64,000 nucleotides of DNA from Nannochloropsis salina CCMP1776. Taxonomy: Eukaryota > Sar > Eustigmatophyceae > Eustigmatales > Monodopsidaceae. Positions 40,982-50,259 of the stretch are shown here, piece by piece. A program made the position numbers and the translations under genes. The stretch lies in assembly GCA_004565275.1 (NCBI GenBank), contig SDOX01000008.1:403327-467326 (forward strand), written 5' to 3'. Under the pieces are notes generated by a model. The model searched no databases. It was not told the DNA's origin and was given only the letters and a program-made list of their open reading frames with translations. Numbering within the stretch: position 1 is the first letter of the stretch; each line of letters begins with the position of its first letter.

Positions 40982-42811
40982 ATGCCCGCGTGCCATTTTA
41001 AATTCTGCGCCTTTTTCGTCGCTACCTTGTTGCGCTTCCCCTCCGGCTTTCATGTGCCCACTCCGCAATCAGCAACCTTCAAGTCGATGCGCGACCAACA
41101 TCGTGGGAGCAACAACCCAATAATTTTCGTAACCAAGGATAATGACTACAGTATCAATAGCCAGAGCGATCCGGAGTTGGGTTTGTCGGAAGTTGATTAC
41201 TTGCAAAGGTGCTTGACTCCAGCGGAAATGGAGGACGCCAAAGATGCCAGCGACGAATGGAGGAGAGTAGAGCTAGCCAAAAGTCCAAAAGAAGCAGTTG
41301 AGAGAAAGTCCGACGATAAGCTTGTCTCCGAGAACAGAGGGAATTCACGCGGACTGAGTGGCAAGGAGACGGCGTGGGATCAGTTTATTGAAATCCTCGA
41401 ACCGACCTCCGCTCCTACTTCGTCCGCCTCCACGCCCTCCGCCAAGACTCCAGCCGCCACCACACGGTACTACATGAAGACGCCCGTGCCGTACTACTTC
41501 CTTCGCGACGAGCTGGGTGTCAGCGAAAGCAATATGCTGCGTATCTCCCTCGACCACGGGCAAGTCCTCGCTTTGAGCGTGGAAAGGAACCTTCGACCCA
41601 AAGTAGCCTGGCTCCGGACTGCGCTGCGTCTTACGCAGTCGGAAGCGGCTGCCTTGGTAGGGAGCAGTCCTGGCCTGCTCTTGCTCAGCATCGAGGACAA
41701 TCTGGCCCCCAAACTGTCATGGCTACAAGAGGACCTGGGCCTCGCCTTCCGAGACCGGCGCAACTTGATCGTGCGATGCCCGCAAATTTTGACCACCAGC
41801 ACGGGGAGCTTGCTCATGAAGCTCGCCTTCTTCCAGGATGACCTGGGCATGTCGCAGGCGGACGTCCAGAAGGCCTTGCGCCTTATGCCCGCCCTCCTCA
41901 TGCTCAGCCTGGACACACTGATGGACAAGGTCGAGTTCCTGCTCGCGGCCTTCTCCATCGAAATCACCGACGTGGGTTCTCTCCTTGTCCGCGCCCCTGC
42001 CCTCTTTTTTCAGTCCATTGAGGATGGACTCAAGCCTAAGGCGCGCTTCCTCCGCCGAGACCTGGGCCTCGACCCCCCGGACATGGCGAGCCTCCTCCGC
42101 CGCATGCCCCGGGCCCTGAACTACAACGTGGTGCGTCGAGGCCGACCTTTTCTGCAGTACCTGACAGGGCAGCCGCTGAATCTTAGTAAGGGAGAGGTGG
42201 CCCGCATGGTCCTGCGGAGCCCCTCCCTCTTGTCCACCGACGTGGGCAGCCCGCGCTTCCTCCACCTGATGGACGCACTCCAAGGTGCCACAGGCCTCCC
42301 CCCCGGCCCCGCCTTCGCTTCGCTCCTTCAGCGCTTTCCCATGGTCCTGTCTTTCACAGCCGCCCGCCTCCAGGCCAGCCTGGACGTGCTGGTCCGAGAC
42401 CTGGGCTGCGACGCCGGAGAGGTCGCCCTCGTCCTCCAGAAGCATCCGCAGCTCGTAGGCTACCGGCCGGAGGCCGTCCGCCTCAAGCTCTCCCTGCTCC
42501 GGGACGTGTACGGTCTCGAAGACCTGGGTGCGGCCAAGCCTGCCGTCCTCAAGGCGCCGGCCTTAGTCTCCTACAGCCTGGACACCCGGCTTCGCCCCCG
42601 CTTGGAAATGGCGGCGGCGGCGGGGGTGCCGCTTGAGCGGGCGGTTACCTGGCTGCCCTTGACCGAGGCGAAGTTCGAGGAGAGGGTGGGCAGGAGCAGC
42701 ACCGAAGCCATCTCTTTGGCCGATACGCCGCTCTTGCGGCAACGGCCCAACGCCCGTCTGCGCAAAATCCTCCGGACACCGAAGGCGGTCAAGGGGGCTC
42801 TCCTTCCCTGA
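40982..42811 (+). CDS. mTERF-domain protein, probably plastid
   Basis: Nucleic-acid-binding factor of the mitochondrial transcription termination factor family; organelle members control transcription, splicing or translation. The product has 609 residues in one exon, with the first ATG at 40982. The N-terminus FCAFFVATLLRFPSGFHVP fits a signal peptide with a Phe motif, so the plastid is favoured. From about residue 170, at least nine mTERF units of 30-36 residues follow. Each has the leucine-rich 'P.LL..S...L..K..WL...LGL' pattern, for example SSPGLLLLSIEDNLAPKLSW, RCPQILTTSTGSLLMKLAFF and RAPALFFQSIEDGLKPKARF. The region before the repeats is polar and rich in Ser, Glu and Lys. Target nucleic acid cannot be predicted. 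Confidence 0.86.
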   Translation: MPACHFKFCAFFVATLLRFPSGFHVPTPQSATFKSMRDQHRGSNNPIIFVTKDNDYSINSQSDPELGLSEVDYLQRCLTPAEMEDAKDASDEWRRVELAKSPKEAVERKSDDKLVSENRGNSRGLSGKETAWDQFIEILEPTSAPTSSASTPSAKTPAATTRYYMKTPVPYYFLRDELGVSESNMLRISLDHGQVLALSVERNLRPKVAWLRTALRLTQSEAAALVGSSPGLLLLSIEDNLAPKLSWLQEDLGLAFRDRRNLIVRCPQILTTSTGSLLMKLAFFQDDLGMSQADVQKALRLMPALLMLSLDTLMDKVEFLLAAFSIEITDVGSLLVRAPALFFQSIEDGLKPKARFLRRDLGLDPPDMASLLRRMPRALNYNVVRRGRPFLQYLTGQPLNLSKGEVARMVLRSPSLLSTDVGSPRFLHLMDALQGATGLPPGPAFASLLQRFPMVLSFTAARLQASLDVLVRDLGCDAGEVALVLQKHPQLVGYRPEAVRLKLSLLRDVYGLEDLGAAKPAVLKAPALVSYSLDTRLRPRLEMAAAAGVPLERAVTWLPLTEAKFEERVGRSSTEAISLADTPLLRQRPNARLRKILRTPKAVKGALLP

Positions 42812-42992
42812 CGCAGTCTGAGCGCGTGGCAGTGGAGGAGACGGCAGCGGGATGGAGAACAAGAGGGAGGAAAGGATGGTGGGATCCGGTCTTTTTTAAA
42901 TATGGCGTACCCTTTAATCTAAATAAATCATGTACAGCACGAAAAGTAAATAGCCATAAAACAATTTGCTCATATTTCTTCAAGGTCTAGTG

Positions 42993-44093
42993 TTATTCTC
43001 CCCGACGCCGAAAGCTCCAAATCCGCACGGCCTGATCATCTCCGGCCGAGGCCAGTAAATCCGGGCGCACCGGGTTCCATCTCACGCAGTTCACGTCCGC
43101 GTCGTGGGCTCCGGGCACGTCGGCCTCGCAGACAAAGCTAGGGGTGTCCAAGGCCCAGCCTTGCGGGTCCTCCACGTCCTCCACGTAAATGCGAATCGCG
43201 TCGTCTGCCCCCCCCGAGGCGATGGCCCCGCTCTCCCTGGACCAGTCTACGCTGTAGACGGTGGCCTTGCCGGGGGCCTCCAACCGAGTCAGCTGTCGCC
43301 ATTTGTCGTAGCGACCCGCCCCGCCGGCGGCTTTCCACACGATGAGCGTGCCGTCGTCGCTGCAGGACACCATACCGTCGTCCCGACTCCCGATGGACAG
43401 GCCCCAGACGGTGGAGGTGTGCCCCTTCAGGGTGCTCACACAGGCCCAGTCGTCCTCCTCCTCCTCCCAGACCTTGAGCGTGTCGTCGTAGCTGGCGCTG
43501 AACAAGACGTCTTCACGGGGGTGGAAGCGGACGAACTTCACGTCTTGATCGTGTCCGTGAAGCACGCTCAGGCATTCGAAGTCGTTGTCCTGTAAGCACT
43601 CCCAGATCCACACGCTCTTGTCTCGGGAGCAAGTCGCCAGCAAGGTCCCTCCCCGATTCCAGGCCACGCACTTGGCTTCGTGCTCGTGCCCTTCCACGGA
43701 GGCCGCCAGCTCCCATTCCATTTCCCTTCCTGCTTGCGCCCTGGACGGCTGCAGCTCCCATATCACGCATGTGGAGTCGAAGCTTACGGCCGCTAGCATG
43801 TTTCCGCAAGGGGACCATTCACAGCACCGGACCGTCCGAGTCTGTCCATCCCCTAATGTAGCCAACAAACGCCAAGTGCCGCCCCCCTCTTCTTGGCCTG
43901 TCTCTTCCTCATTCCTGTCGTCTTTGCCGCCGTCTTGGTCTGTGCGGGGTCCAGAGCTCAGGGTCGGCGCACCCCAGACCCGTATAGCCCTGTCGCCCCC
44001 GCAAGAGGCGAGGTATCTGCCACACGGGCTCCAGGATACATGCCACACTCTGTCTGTGTGTCCTGTCAGCACAGAGAGTCGCTTGAGAGACAT
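42993..44093 (-). CDS. CIAO1: CIAO1/Cia1 WD40 protein, cytosolic Fe-S cluster targeting
   Basis: Adaptor of the CIA targeting complex that delivers Fe-S clusters to cytosolic and nuclear apoproteins. The product has 366 residues in one exon, starting at MSLKRLSVL. It is a seven-bladed WD40 propeller throughout: LTGHTDRVWHVSWSPCGRYL, WSPCGNMLAAVSFDSTCVIW, HEHEAKCVAWNRGGTLLATC with RDKSVWIWE, HGHDQDVKFVRFHPREDVLF, LKGHTSTVWGLSIG, VYSVDWSRESGAIASGG and DVNCVRWNPVRPDLLASAGD. The blade wording (SRDKSVWIWE, VRFHP, WNP near the end) is that of CIAO1 orthologues. The length, near 340-370, is normal. It converges on the mTERF gene with only 181 bp between stops. Confidence 0.92.
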   Translation of the reverse strand: MSLKRLSVLTGHTDRVWHVSWSPCGRYLASCGGDRAIRVWGAPTLSSGPRTDQDGGKDDRNEEETGQEEGGGTWRLLATLGDGQTRTVRCCEWSPCGNMLAAVSFDSTCVIWELQPSRAQAGREMEWELAASVEGHEHEAKCVAWNRGGTLLATCSRDKSVWIWECLQDNDFECLSVLHGHDQDVKFVRFHPREDVLFSASYDDTLKVWEEEEDDWACVSTLKGHTSTVWGLSIGSRDDGMVSCSDDGTLIVWKAAGGAGRYDKWRQLTRLEAPGKATVYSVDWSRESGAIASGGADDAIRIYVEDVEDPQGWALDTPSFVCEADVPGAHDADVNCVRWNPVRPDLLASAGDDQAVRIWSFRRRGE

Positions 44094-44633
44094 CGCGATC
44101 AGTCTTGCTGTTGCCAAGTGCCTGGATCCGAAATAGGACCTATCGTGAAAGGGCAGGGGAGTGCCTTCAGGGCAACGGCTTGAGTAGCACTGTGATAGAA
44201 AGAAAATTGAAGCGTATGTCAGCTTCTATGCCCCATGTCACTCAGACTCTCATTTTGAGCTGATCTGAAGCCATGCCTGCATCTCAAGTCGATTCACTAC
44301 AATCGGCTGGACCCCCATTTGTTCAGTCAACAGTCCAGGTACCACCTGGCAGCGGCTCGAGACGAGTGTTCTATCCAATTTGTCTCATCCTGTGTCGCAG
44401 CCGACCACAATTGCCGTCCTTGCCGGCTCAACTTCTCTTTTCCCATCCTGGATGTTCACTTTACAGGTGTATTTTTTGGCTTACGTGTGCTGTGTATAAG
44501 TACCGGCTGCTATTCGCGTTTTCGTCCTGTCCTTCGTAGAGGGAACCATCAGCTGATTTGACAACGACACGCACCCCCTTGCATCTATAGACTATTCTCA
44601 CCGCTTTTCTGCCTGGAAGAGGCTACATCGGCT
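44094..44633. promoter_or_regulatory. Divergent upstream region, CIAO1 / ADCK2-like
   Basis: A 540-bp region between divergent starts. Several CAG-ended pyrimidine stretches could be 5'-UTR acceptors. No named element was recognised. Confidence 0.35.
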
Positions 44634-46760
44634 ATGCTTAGCGGTGCACTTAAAATGAGACCATTTTTGGGGCGGACGATGGTCACAAGCAGGCAGCAAT
44701 TGCATCGCTTACCGCTTGCGCACACGGTATGTGTGGGAAAGGCAGGCATGGGGCGGATCACTTTAACCACTGACCTATACGCATCCACACTTCGGCACCA
44801 AGGAGTCTGTAATGCATACTCTGTTGCTATTAGATACGATAGATACGGAAAGCACAATTTCAAATGTTGTGATCGGGTGTTGCTCCTTGGATTCTCAAAC
44901 GCGTGTCACGGCTCTGCCTCCCAGACCACAACACAGGCGTCGCCCCTCCTGCACCTGCCTCGTTCTCGAGCAGCTCCGCGTCGACGCCTGACCACCGACA
45001 GCAAAACATCCACTGGCGTTTCATCCTCGCAGAAACCACCAAGTACGGGGGCGGCGGCTCTAAAGCGGGCCGACAAATACTTGGGACTGAAACTGATGGG
45101 AGGGGTACTGGGAGCCTGCGTCGGGGTGGGGGGAATCGTGTACTACTATGCCGTTGCCGAGGACCGCGCGTTAAAAAAAGCCATGGAAGACCCGTCTATC
45201 GCGGTCGAACCACCTCCTCCCGAGTTTGTGCACCCGTACCTGGAGAAACCCTGGTGGTGGCGAGCCCTGTTTGCTATTGGCCGGGCTGTGTATGTGGCCT
45301 CTGTCTTCTTGCCCGTCGCGGGGATGGGTGTGGTCTCTGTCTACATATTCCCCGACTCGAAAAAGTGGCGCGAACGTTTCCTGAACGCCTTGATCCGCGG
45401 CATGGAGCGCGCCGGGTGCTGCTTCATGAAGCTCGGTCAGTGGATCTCCATGCGCCCTGACATGTTCCCGCGCGACGTGGTCAAGACCATGGCCCGGCTC
45501 AGGGACGGCGTGCCCCCGCATGCCTTCAAACACACCCAGGAGTCGATCCGGGTGTCCTTTGGCAAGGAGATCGAGGACATATTCGAGTCCTTCGAGGAAA
45601 CCCCCATCGCTTCCGGCACTGTCGCCCAGGTGCATCGTGCGCGCCTACGGCCGGCGTACGCCATCCACGGCTCGGTTCAGGACGTGGCGGTCAAGGTCCG
45701 CCACCCAAATATACTCAACGAGACCTTCCTGGATTTGGACTTGATCTTTGGCTTCGTGGATACCTTCTTTCCGGAGAAATACTCGATGCCCTGCTCCCAG
45801 GACGAGCTCACCCACATTCTGCGCCAGCAGCTTGATTTGCAGTGGGAGGCCTACAATTTGTATAAGTTTTCCACCAACTTCAGGCACGAGCTCCAGTCTG
45901 GCCTCGTGCATTTCCCACAGGTGAGCAAGGAGCTGTGCTCGGATTCGATCCTGGTCGAAAGCTGGGTGGAGGGAGCGACGATCGCCACCGTCTTCTCGGA
46001 TATCGAGGGAGGCGAAGAACACACGTGGTCGTCCAGCAAGACGCTGACGGACAATTTCTCGGAGGCGGTCATGGCCAAGAAGAAGCAGCTGGCGAAAGTC
46101 CTTTTCGACATGAACGTGAAGATGTTCCTCCGGGATAATTATGTGCACGGGGATATGCACGCCGGGAACTTGATCGTGTCCATGGAGGACGGGCGCGTCA
46201 CCGTAATCGACGCGGGGCTGATCACGTCTCTCAAGCCCGACGTGGCGAACCCTTTTGGAGACTTCTTGCGAGCATTGTGCAATTCTGACGTAGACACGAT
46301 CGTGAGCAAGATACTCCAATTCAACGTCGGGAAAGTCCCGGTTGACAAGGCGGCGTTTCGGGACAGGATCAAAGAAATCACGGAGCATTTCAAAAACCAG
46401 GAGGAAGACGACGACGCTCGAGCTGGAAGCGTCGTGAAACAGGCGTCGGCTCCCAGCAAGGTCGGTCGCGATGGGCGCTACGCCTTGGGGGATGTGGTGG
46501 GGGAGATCTTGCTGAGTTTGCAGCGCTTCAAAATCGTTTTACGCGGGGACGTGGCGGCATCTATCATGACGATCTCGGTATCGGAAGGCTTGATCTTGCA
46601 ATTGGACCCCGATTTCGACATGGTGCGGCAAGCTTTGCCATTCTTTGTTCGCTATAAGGGGTGGAGCACAGCCGAAGCTGTGATGCGGGGACGGGAGTCC
46701 CCCACCCCAACGAACGCTCCCTCGTCCCCAGAAACTGGACAGTCCACGGTGGCAGCATAA
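44634..46760 (+). CDS. ADCK2: UbiB/ABC1 atypical kinase, ADCK2-like, probably mitochondrial
   Basis: Member of the ABC1/UbiB protein-kinase-like family linked to coenzyme Q biosynthesis and lipid homeostasis. The product has 708 residues in one exon, ATG at 44634. A basic, Ser/Arg-rich N-terminus suggests mitochondrial import. A transmembrane stretch (GVLGACVGVGGIVYYYAVA) and a second (AVYVASVFLPVAGMGVVSVY) come before the kinase fold. Family marks are the KxGQ motif in CCFMKLGQWISMRPDMFP, the nucleotide loop ASGTVAQVHRA, the invariant lysine in VAVKVRHPNI, the catalytic HGDMHAGN, and DAG in place of DFG. ADCK2 is chosen over ADCK1/3/5 from the WWWRALFAIGRA segment and the overall layout, which is a moderate inference. 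The stop is followed by AATAAA at about 46774. Confidence 0.87.
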   Translation: MLSGALKMRPFLGRTMVTSRQQLHRLPLAHTVCVGKAGMGRITLTTDLYASTLRHQGVCNAYSVAIRYDRYGKHNFKCCDRVLLLGFSNACHGSASQTTTQASPLLHLPRSRAAPRRRLTTDSKTSTGVSSSQKPPSTGAAALKRADKYLGLKLMGGVLGACVGVGGIVYYYAVAEDRALKKAMEDPSIAVEPPPPEFVHPYLEKPWWWRALFAIGRAVYVASVFLPVAGMGVVSVYIFPDSKKWRERFLNALIRGMERAGCCFMKLGQWISMRPDMFPRDVVKTMARLRDGVPPHAFKHTQESIRVSFGKEIEDIFESFEETPIASGTVAQVHRARLRPAYAIHGSVQDVAVKVRHPNILNETFLDLDLIFGFVDTFFPEKYSMPCSQDELTHILRQQLDLQWEAYNLYKFSTNFRHELQSGLVHFPQVSKELCSDSILVESWVEGATIATVFSDIEGGEEHTWSSSKTLTDNFSEAVMAKKKQLAKVLFDMNVKMFLRDNYVHGDMHAGNLIVSMEDGRVTVIDAGLITSLKPDVANPFGDFLRALCNSDVDTIVSKILQFNVGKVPVDKAAFRDRIKEITEHFKNQEEDDDARAGSVVKQASAPSKVGRDGRYALGDVVGEILLSLQRFKIVLRGDVAASIMTISVSEGLILQLDPDFDMVRQALPFFVRYKGWSTAEAVMRGRESPTPTNAPSSPETGQSTVAA

Positions 46761-47833
46761 CGAGCAAGGAGTAAATAAAGGGTCAAGCCTTTGACAATCA
46801 AATTGTTTGACTTAAGCCATCAGTGAGAAACCGTAAAGCAAGTTCACACACAACACCCCCAAATCAACAAGGGTCATGTAGAGTCCCGAATGAGCCCTTT
46901 CACATCATGAAGGCTCATGTCGTGAGAAGGTTACAATTGGACAAGCTACGCCACTCCTCGGTGGCCTTGCTGTGCATTCAAACGTAATTTTGTCTTCGAA
47001 GACGACAGACGTGAGCTGGCGACGAACGAAGCAAGTGGAAAGCGTGATTACCAAAATGTTTCATTATATTTGTTTCCTTCCATCTTCTTCCTTCTTGAGA
47101 CTGTCCGATACATACAAGGCAGGTTTTTTCTTTTTCAGCCTACCCTTTCATTCCTCTGCCCTCCACATTGGATTCTCGGCTTGCACTCCTCCACTTCCTC
47201 AGACGCAGTCACATTGTCGGGACCATGCGCGTAAGACAGGTTTTACGTTTCCGCACTCGCTTAGTATCCCCTTGTGTCTTCTGCGTGTCAGTCCCATCCC
47301 CGCACATGCCTCACTCTCAGTTGCCCCATTGATCTCCACGTCTCTCTTATTTCTTTTCGCCTCTTGATTACGCGCACGTGCAGTGCATATTGTCTCATCC
47401 TCGACGTGCGCATCCCTTAATGCCTCGCGGATGTCTTTTGTAGTTTTGATGTGATAATTTGCAAGGATCTCAGACTGTGTCAGACGCCAAACCATACGGG
47501 ACCATGGAGGGCCTTCGGAAGACCTTTCGCGTCTACTTGCCCTATCGACCCTTCCTTCCCCTTGCACGTCACGGGAAACCACAAGGGCCTCCTCGACTCC
47601 GCTCAATATTTTCCTTTTTCCTCCTTTTCACCGTGGTCAGTTGAAGCATACCTCATGCAGCCGCGGAAAACATCAAAGAATCCCTCTTTTCCCCACGTTC
47701 TCAATCGCCGCGCCTTCCTATCCAACCATTTCCATCCTATGAATCGTCAACCATCCTCGCTAATGATGGCGCTCTCTTTTATCTTGTCACATGTCTCTTA
47801 ACTGCAATTCTTTTGACACATCTTCCACCTGCC
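46761..47833. other. Convergent intergenic gap, ADCK2-like / GPI protein
   Basis: A 1.07-kb gap starting with an AATAAA-like signal (46773-46779). Open frames of 130 codons on both strands (46972-47367 plus, 47199-47606 minus) lack family resemblance and a conserved start, and are not called. Otherwise nothing was recognised. Confidence 0.45.
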
Positions 47834-48883
47834 TTAGAAGGCAAAGGTCGCTACCGTCGCCAAGGACGCTAGGGCCAGAGTCAGCACTACCGAAGCCCGC
47901 ATGCTCCACGCACCAGAAAGATAGTATGTATCCAGACAAGCGCCCGGTTCAAGGGGGGGAGCGTTAGCACAGGGCGTCTTGAAGTCAATCTCAGGACAAA
48001 ATTGTTGGAGGTCCGTCAGAGAGATGGAGCCGACGCTCGTGGAAAGAGTGTCATTGCTGGTCACGCATTCAGTGACGAAGTTGAAGACCGTGCCGGTACA
48101 GCACCCGATGGGCTTCATCTTAGAGCAGAAAGTGGATGCATCCACCGCATTCAGGACGCCAAAAATGTCGGCGAAGCAGTAATTTTTGTTGGTAGGAGAC
48201 GTGGTGCAGAGGTACTCCAGGGCAATCTTGTATCCGTTGACACCCATGTCATTCACTGTCACCTCCGAGTTCTTAGGAGGGATGCATGCCCCGCTCTCAC
48301 ACGCGTAGGAGCACGGGCAAGGCAAAGAAGGCGAGCAGACTGTGCGGCATTTCGTACCAACACACTTCTCCCCGGAGGCACACTCATTGCACGACTGTTT
48401 CAAGATGGAAGCGGAGCATCCCGCGGAGGACATGGTAGAAAGAGTCTTGTGCAAGACATCGTGACACTGATTGGTGCAAATGCGGTGCATGTTAGCCTGA
48501 GAGAAATCATAGCTAGTCTTGCAGTTCTCCTGTTTCACCAAGTTTAAGACAGTTTGAGCCATGTCAAAGCACTCCCACAAGTGAGGAGCAAGGGAAGCAG
48601 CCAAGAAAGCTCCGCATTCCTCATCCGTCGCACCCAGGCGTCGACCATGCCCCATAAATCCTCCGGGAGAAACTGTTTCTAGCTCAAAATCACTGCTCAC
48701 GAGTCCATGATCTAGTGCGCCCTTGGCACTAGAGAGGCCCGCGCTACTTGTAATGTACTCAGCAATGCCGCGAATTGCATCAAAATCATCCACGTGCATG
48801 TCTACGGTGCGCTCAAAGGCATGGCTCAGGCCGAGTAGTGCTGGTGTGAGAAGCAGAAAAGAGGTCTTCTTGAAGATCTGCAT
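47834..48883 (-). CDS. Secreted cysteine-rich protein, probably GPI-anchored
   Basis: The product has 349 residues in one exon, starting at MQIFKKTSFL. A signal peptide (FLLLTPALLGLSHA) and a C-terminal hydrophobic tail (ASVVLTLALASLATVATFAF) after a small-residue site near SGAW make a GPI-anchored surface protein likely. The middle holds about 24 cysteines, many closely spaced (CNECASGEKCVGTKCRTVCS, then CPCSYACESGAC), in an EGF- or disintegrin-like pattern that I cannot assign to a family. Related low-similarity proteins of unknown role occur widely in stramenopile cell surfaces, which is general knowledge rather than a match. An upstream in-frame extension lacking a signal peptide is less likely to be the start. 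Confidence 0.75.
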   Translation of the reverse strand: MQIFKKTSFLLLTPALLGLSHAFERTVDMHVDDFDAIRGIAEYITSSAGLSSAKGALDHGLVSSDFELETVSPGGFMGHGRRLGATDEECGAFLAASLAPHLWECFDMAQTVLNLVKQENCKTSYDFSQANMHRICTNQCHDVLHKTLSTMSSAGCSASILKQSCNECASGEKCVGTKCRTVCSPSLPCPCSYACESGACIPPKNSEVTVNDMGVNGYKIALEYLCTTSPTNKNYCFADIFGVLNAVDASTFCSKMKPIGCCTGTVFNFVTECVTSNDTLSTSVGSISLTDLQQFCPEIDFKTPCANAPPLEPGACLDTYYLSGAWSMRASVVLTLALASLATVATFAF

Positions 48884-50259
48884 ATTAAACAGACGTCTTG
48901 AGCTAGATGTGATTGCGTAAAGGCCTCTGTACGGTTTACAGAAGGTAGTGTGGTACGAGCGCAACACAAGATGAAGGTAGATGTAGAGTGCAACTTCGGT
49001 AAGGCGTAGGATTACCTTTCCCTGTTCTTTTATGTGAATATATATTTGGCAGGTATGAGCGTAACAACGCGGGCTTCGATGCGCGTGGTGTAGGAGATAA
49101 CAGTGCCAGACATCGTATCGACTCCAGTCCGTTAACCGGTTGGCCTCTATGTTATGCCGTCAAGTCATGCTACTCGACCGGGCCAAAAAAATATCTTGTG
49201 CTACATGTGAGGTGTAGGTGCTCCATGTTACATATCCTGCATGCGACAGAGCAGCGTTCTGGTATCGATTGCCCTGGATGTTTGCGATGCACCCCCTTCA
49301 AGAACAAGTTAGTAGCACACCTATACTTCCTTGACGTGCACAGAGAATACGATTTGTAATACAATGCGGAGCAAATAAGGCATCGATAATGAAAAAGCAG
49401 TACCTGCAAAACCAAAGGGAAGCTCTCTCGAAGGTTACGGTAGTCGTCCCACCGTACGTTGAGCTCTCGAAAAAGAGGAAATTGAAATTTCGACGATGCC
49501 GTATTGCTCTCTAAGCCTACATCCTTCAAGCTGAATCTTCAAATTATCTTGCTGCAGGTAGACATTTGTCTTTAAAAAGCATGTATTTCAAAATAGCATC
49601 TACCTGCTTCTTATGTATGCTCGTGTTATTTGCTGGTAAGGAAAGGATCGCATCCCAACCGTCGCATGGAGTGAAAGAAACGGCTTTTCAAATTTAAATT
49701 TGTATGCCAACCTGGCATGCTTTCGGCTTTGATTTATTCGTGACTTTACAAGTGAGTCTTCCGCAACCCACCACAATATGCCAACGCAAGCATAAAGTTC
49801 TGTGGATTCCATAAATCGCGCGAGAGTTGCGACCATGTTGTACCGCAGGCAGACAAGGATATCTTTCCCAAACCAAATTGATGAATTTACGAGTGTTGTG
49901 TGGCACCACATGAGTTCATTCTGAGATCAAATTGAACGCGCTCATTTCTACCACTAATGCTGACACAATTTGCTGGTTCCGGCTTAAGAACCATGAAGCA
50001 ATGATGCCCAACGCAATAAAAGTCATAACTACGGATCTTGTTCCATAGTTGGCGCAATGTTTATTGTCCCCTTAATGTTTGCTTGACTTTCTTGATGCGT
50101 GATCAAGCATATCAATTGTTCTATCCCACTTATCTTTCTCTTTAAAGAAAGATTAACTCGAAATAGACATCGCACGACATGCGCTCCCAACGGGCAAATT
50201 ACATGGATACAACGTGGGCATGAATCAAATCACAATTGTGTATACCCCACCGATGCGCC
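48884..50259. other. AT-rich intergenic region
   Basis: 1.38 kb between two minus-strand genes, with lower G+C than the flanks. It should contain the promoter of the GPI-type gene. Short open frames (up to 119 codons) look random. No tRNA-like cloverleaf, repeat or transposon was recognised. Confidence 0.45.

Noticed and set aside
42563-42862. Open frame antisense to the mTERF 3' end
   Set aside because: Shadow of a strong coding region, without independent support.
46972-47606. 130-codon open frames on both strands in the ADCK2/GPI gap
   Set aside because: The two overlap each other, have odd composition and no recognisable domain, and neither has a convincing start.
49170-49911. Short minus-strand open frames (up to 119 codons)
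   Set aside because: AT-rich random-looking protein text with no motif.
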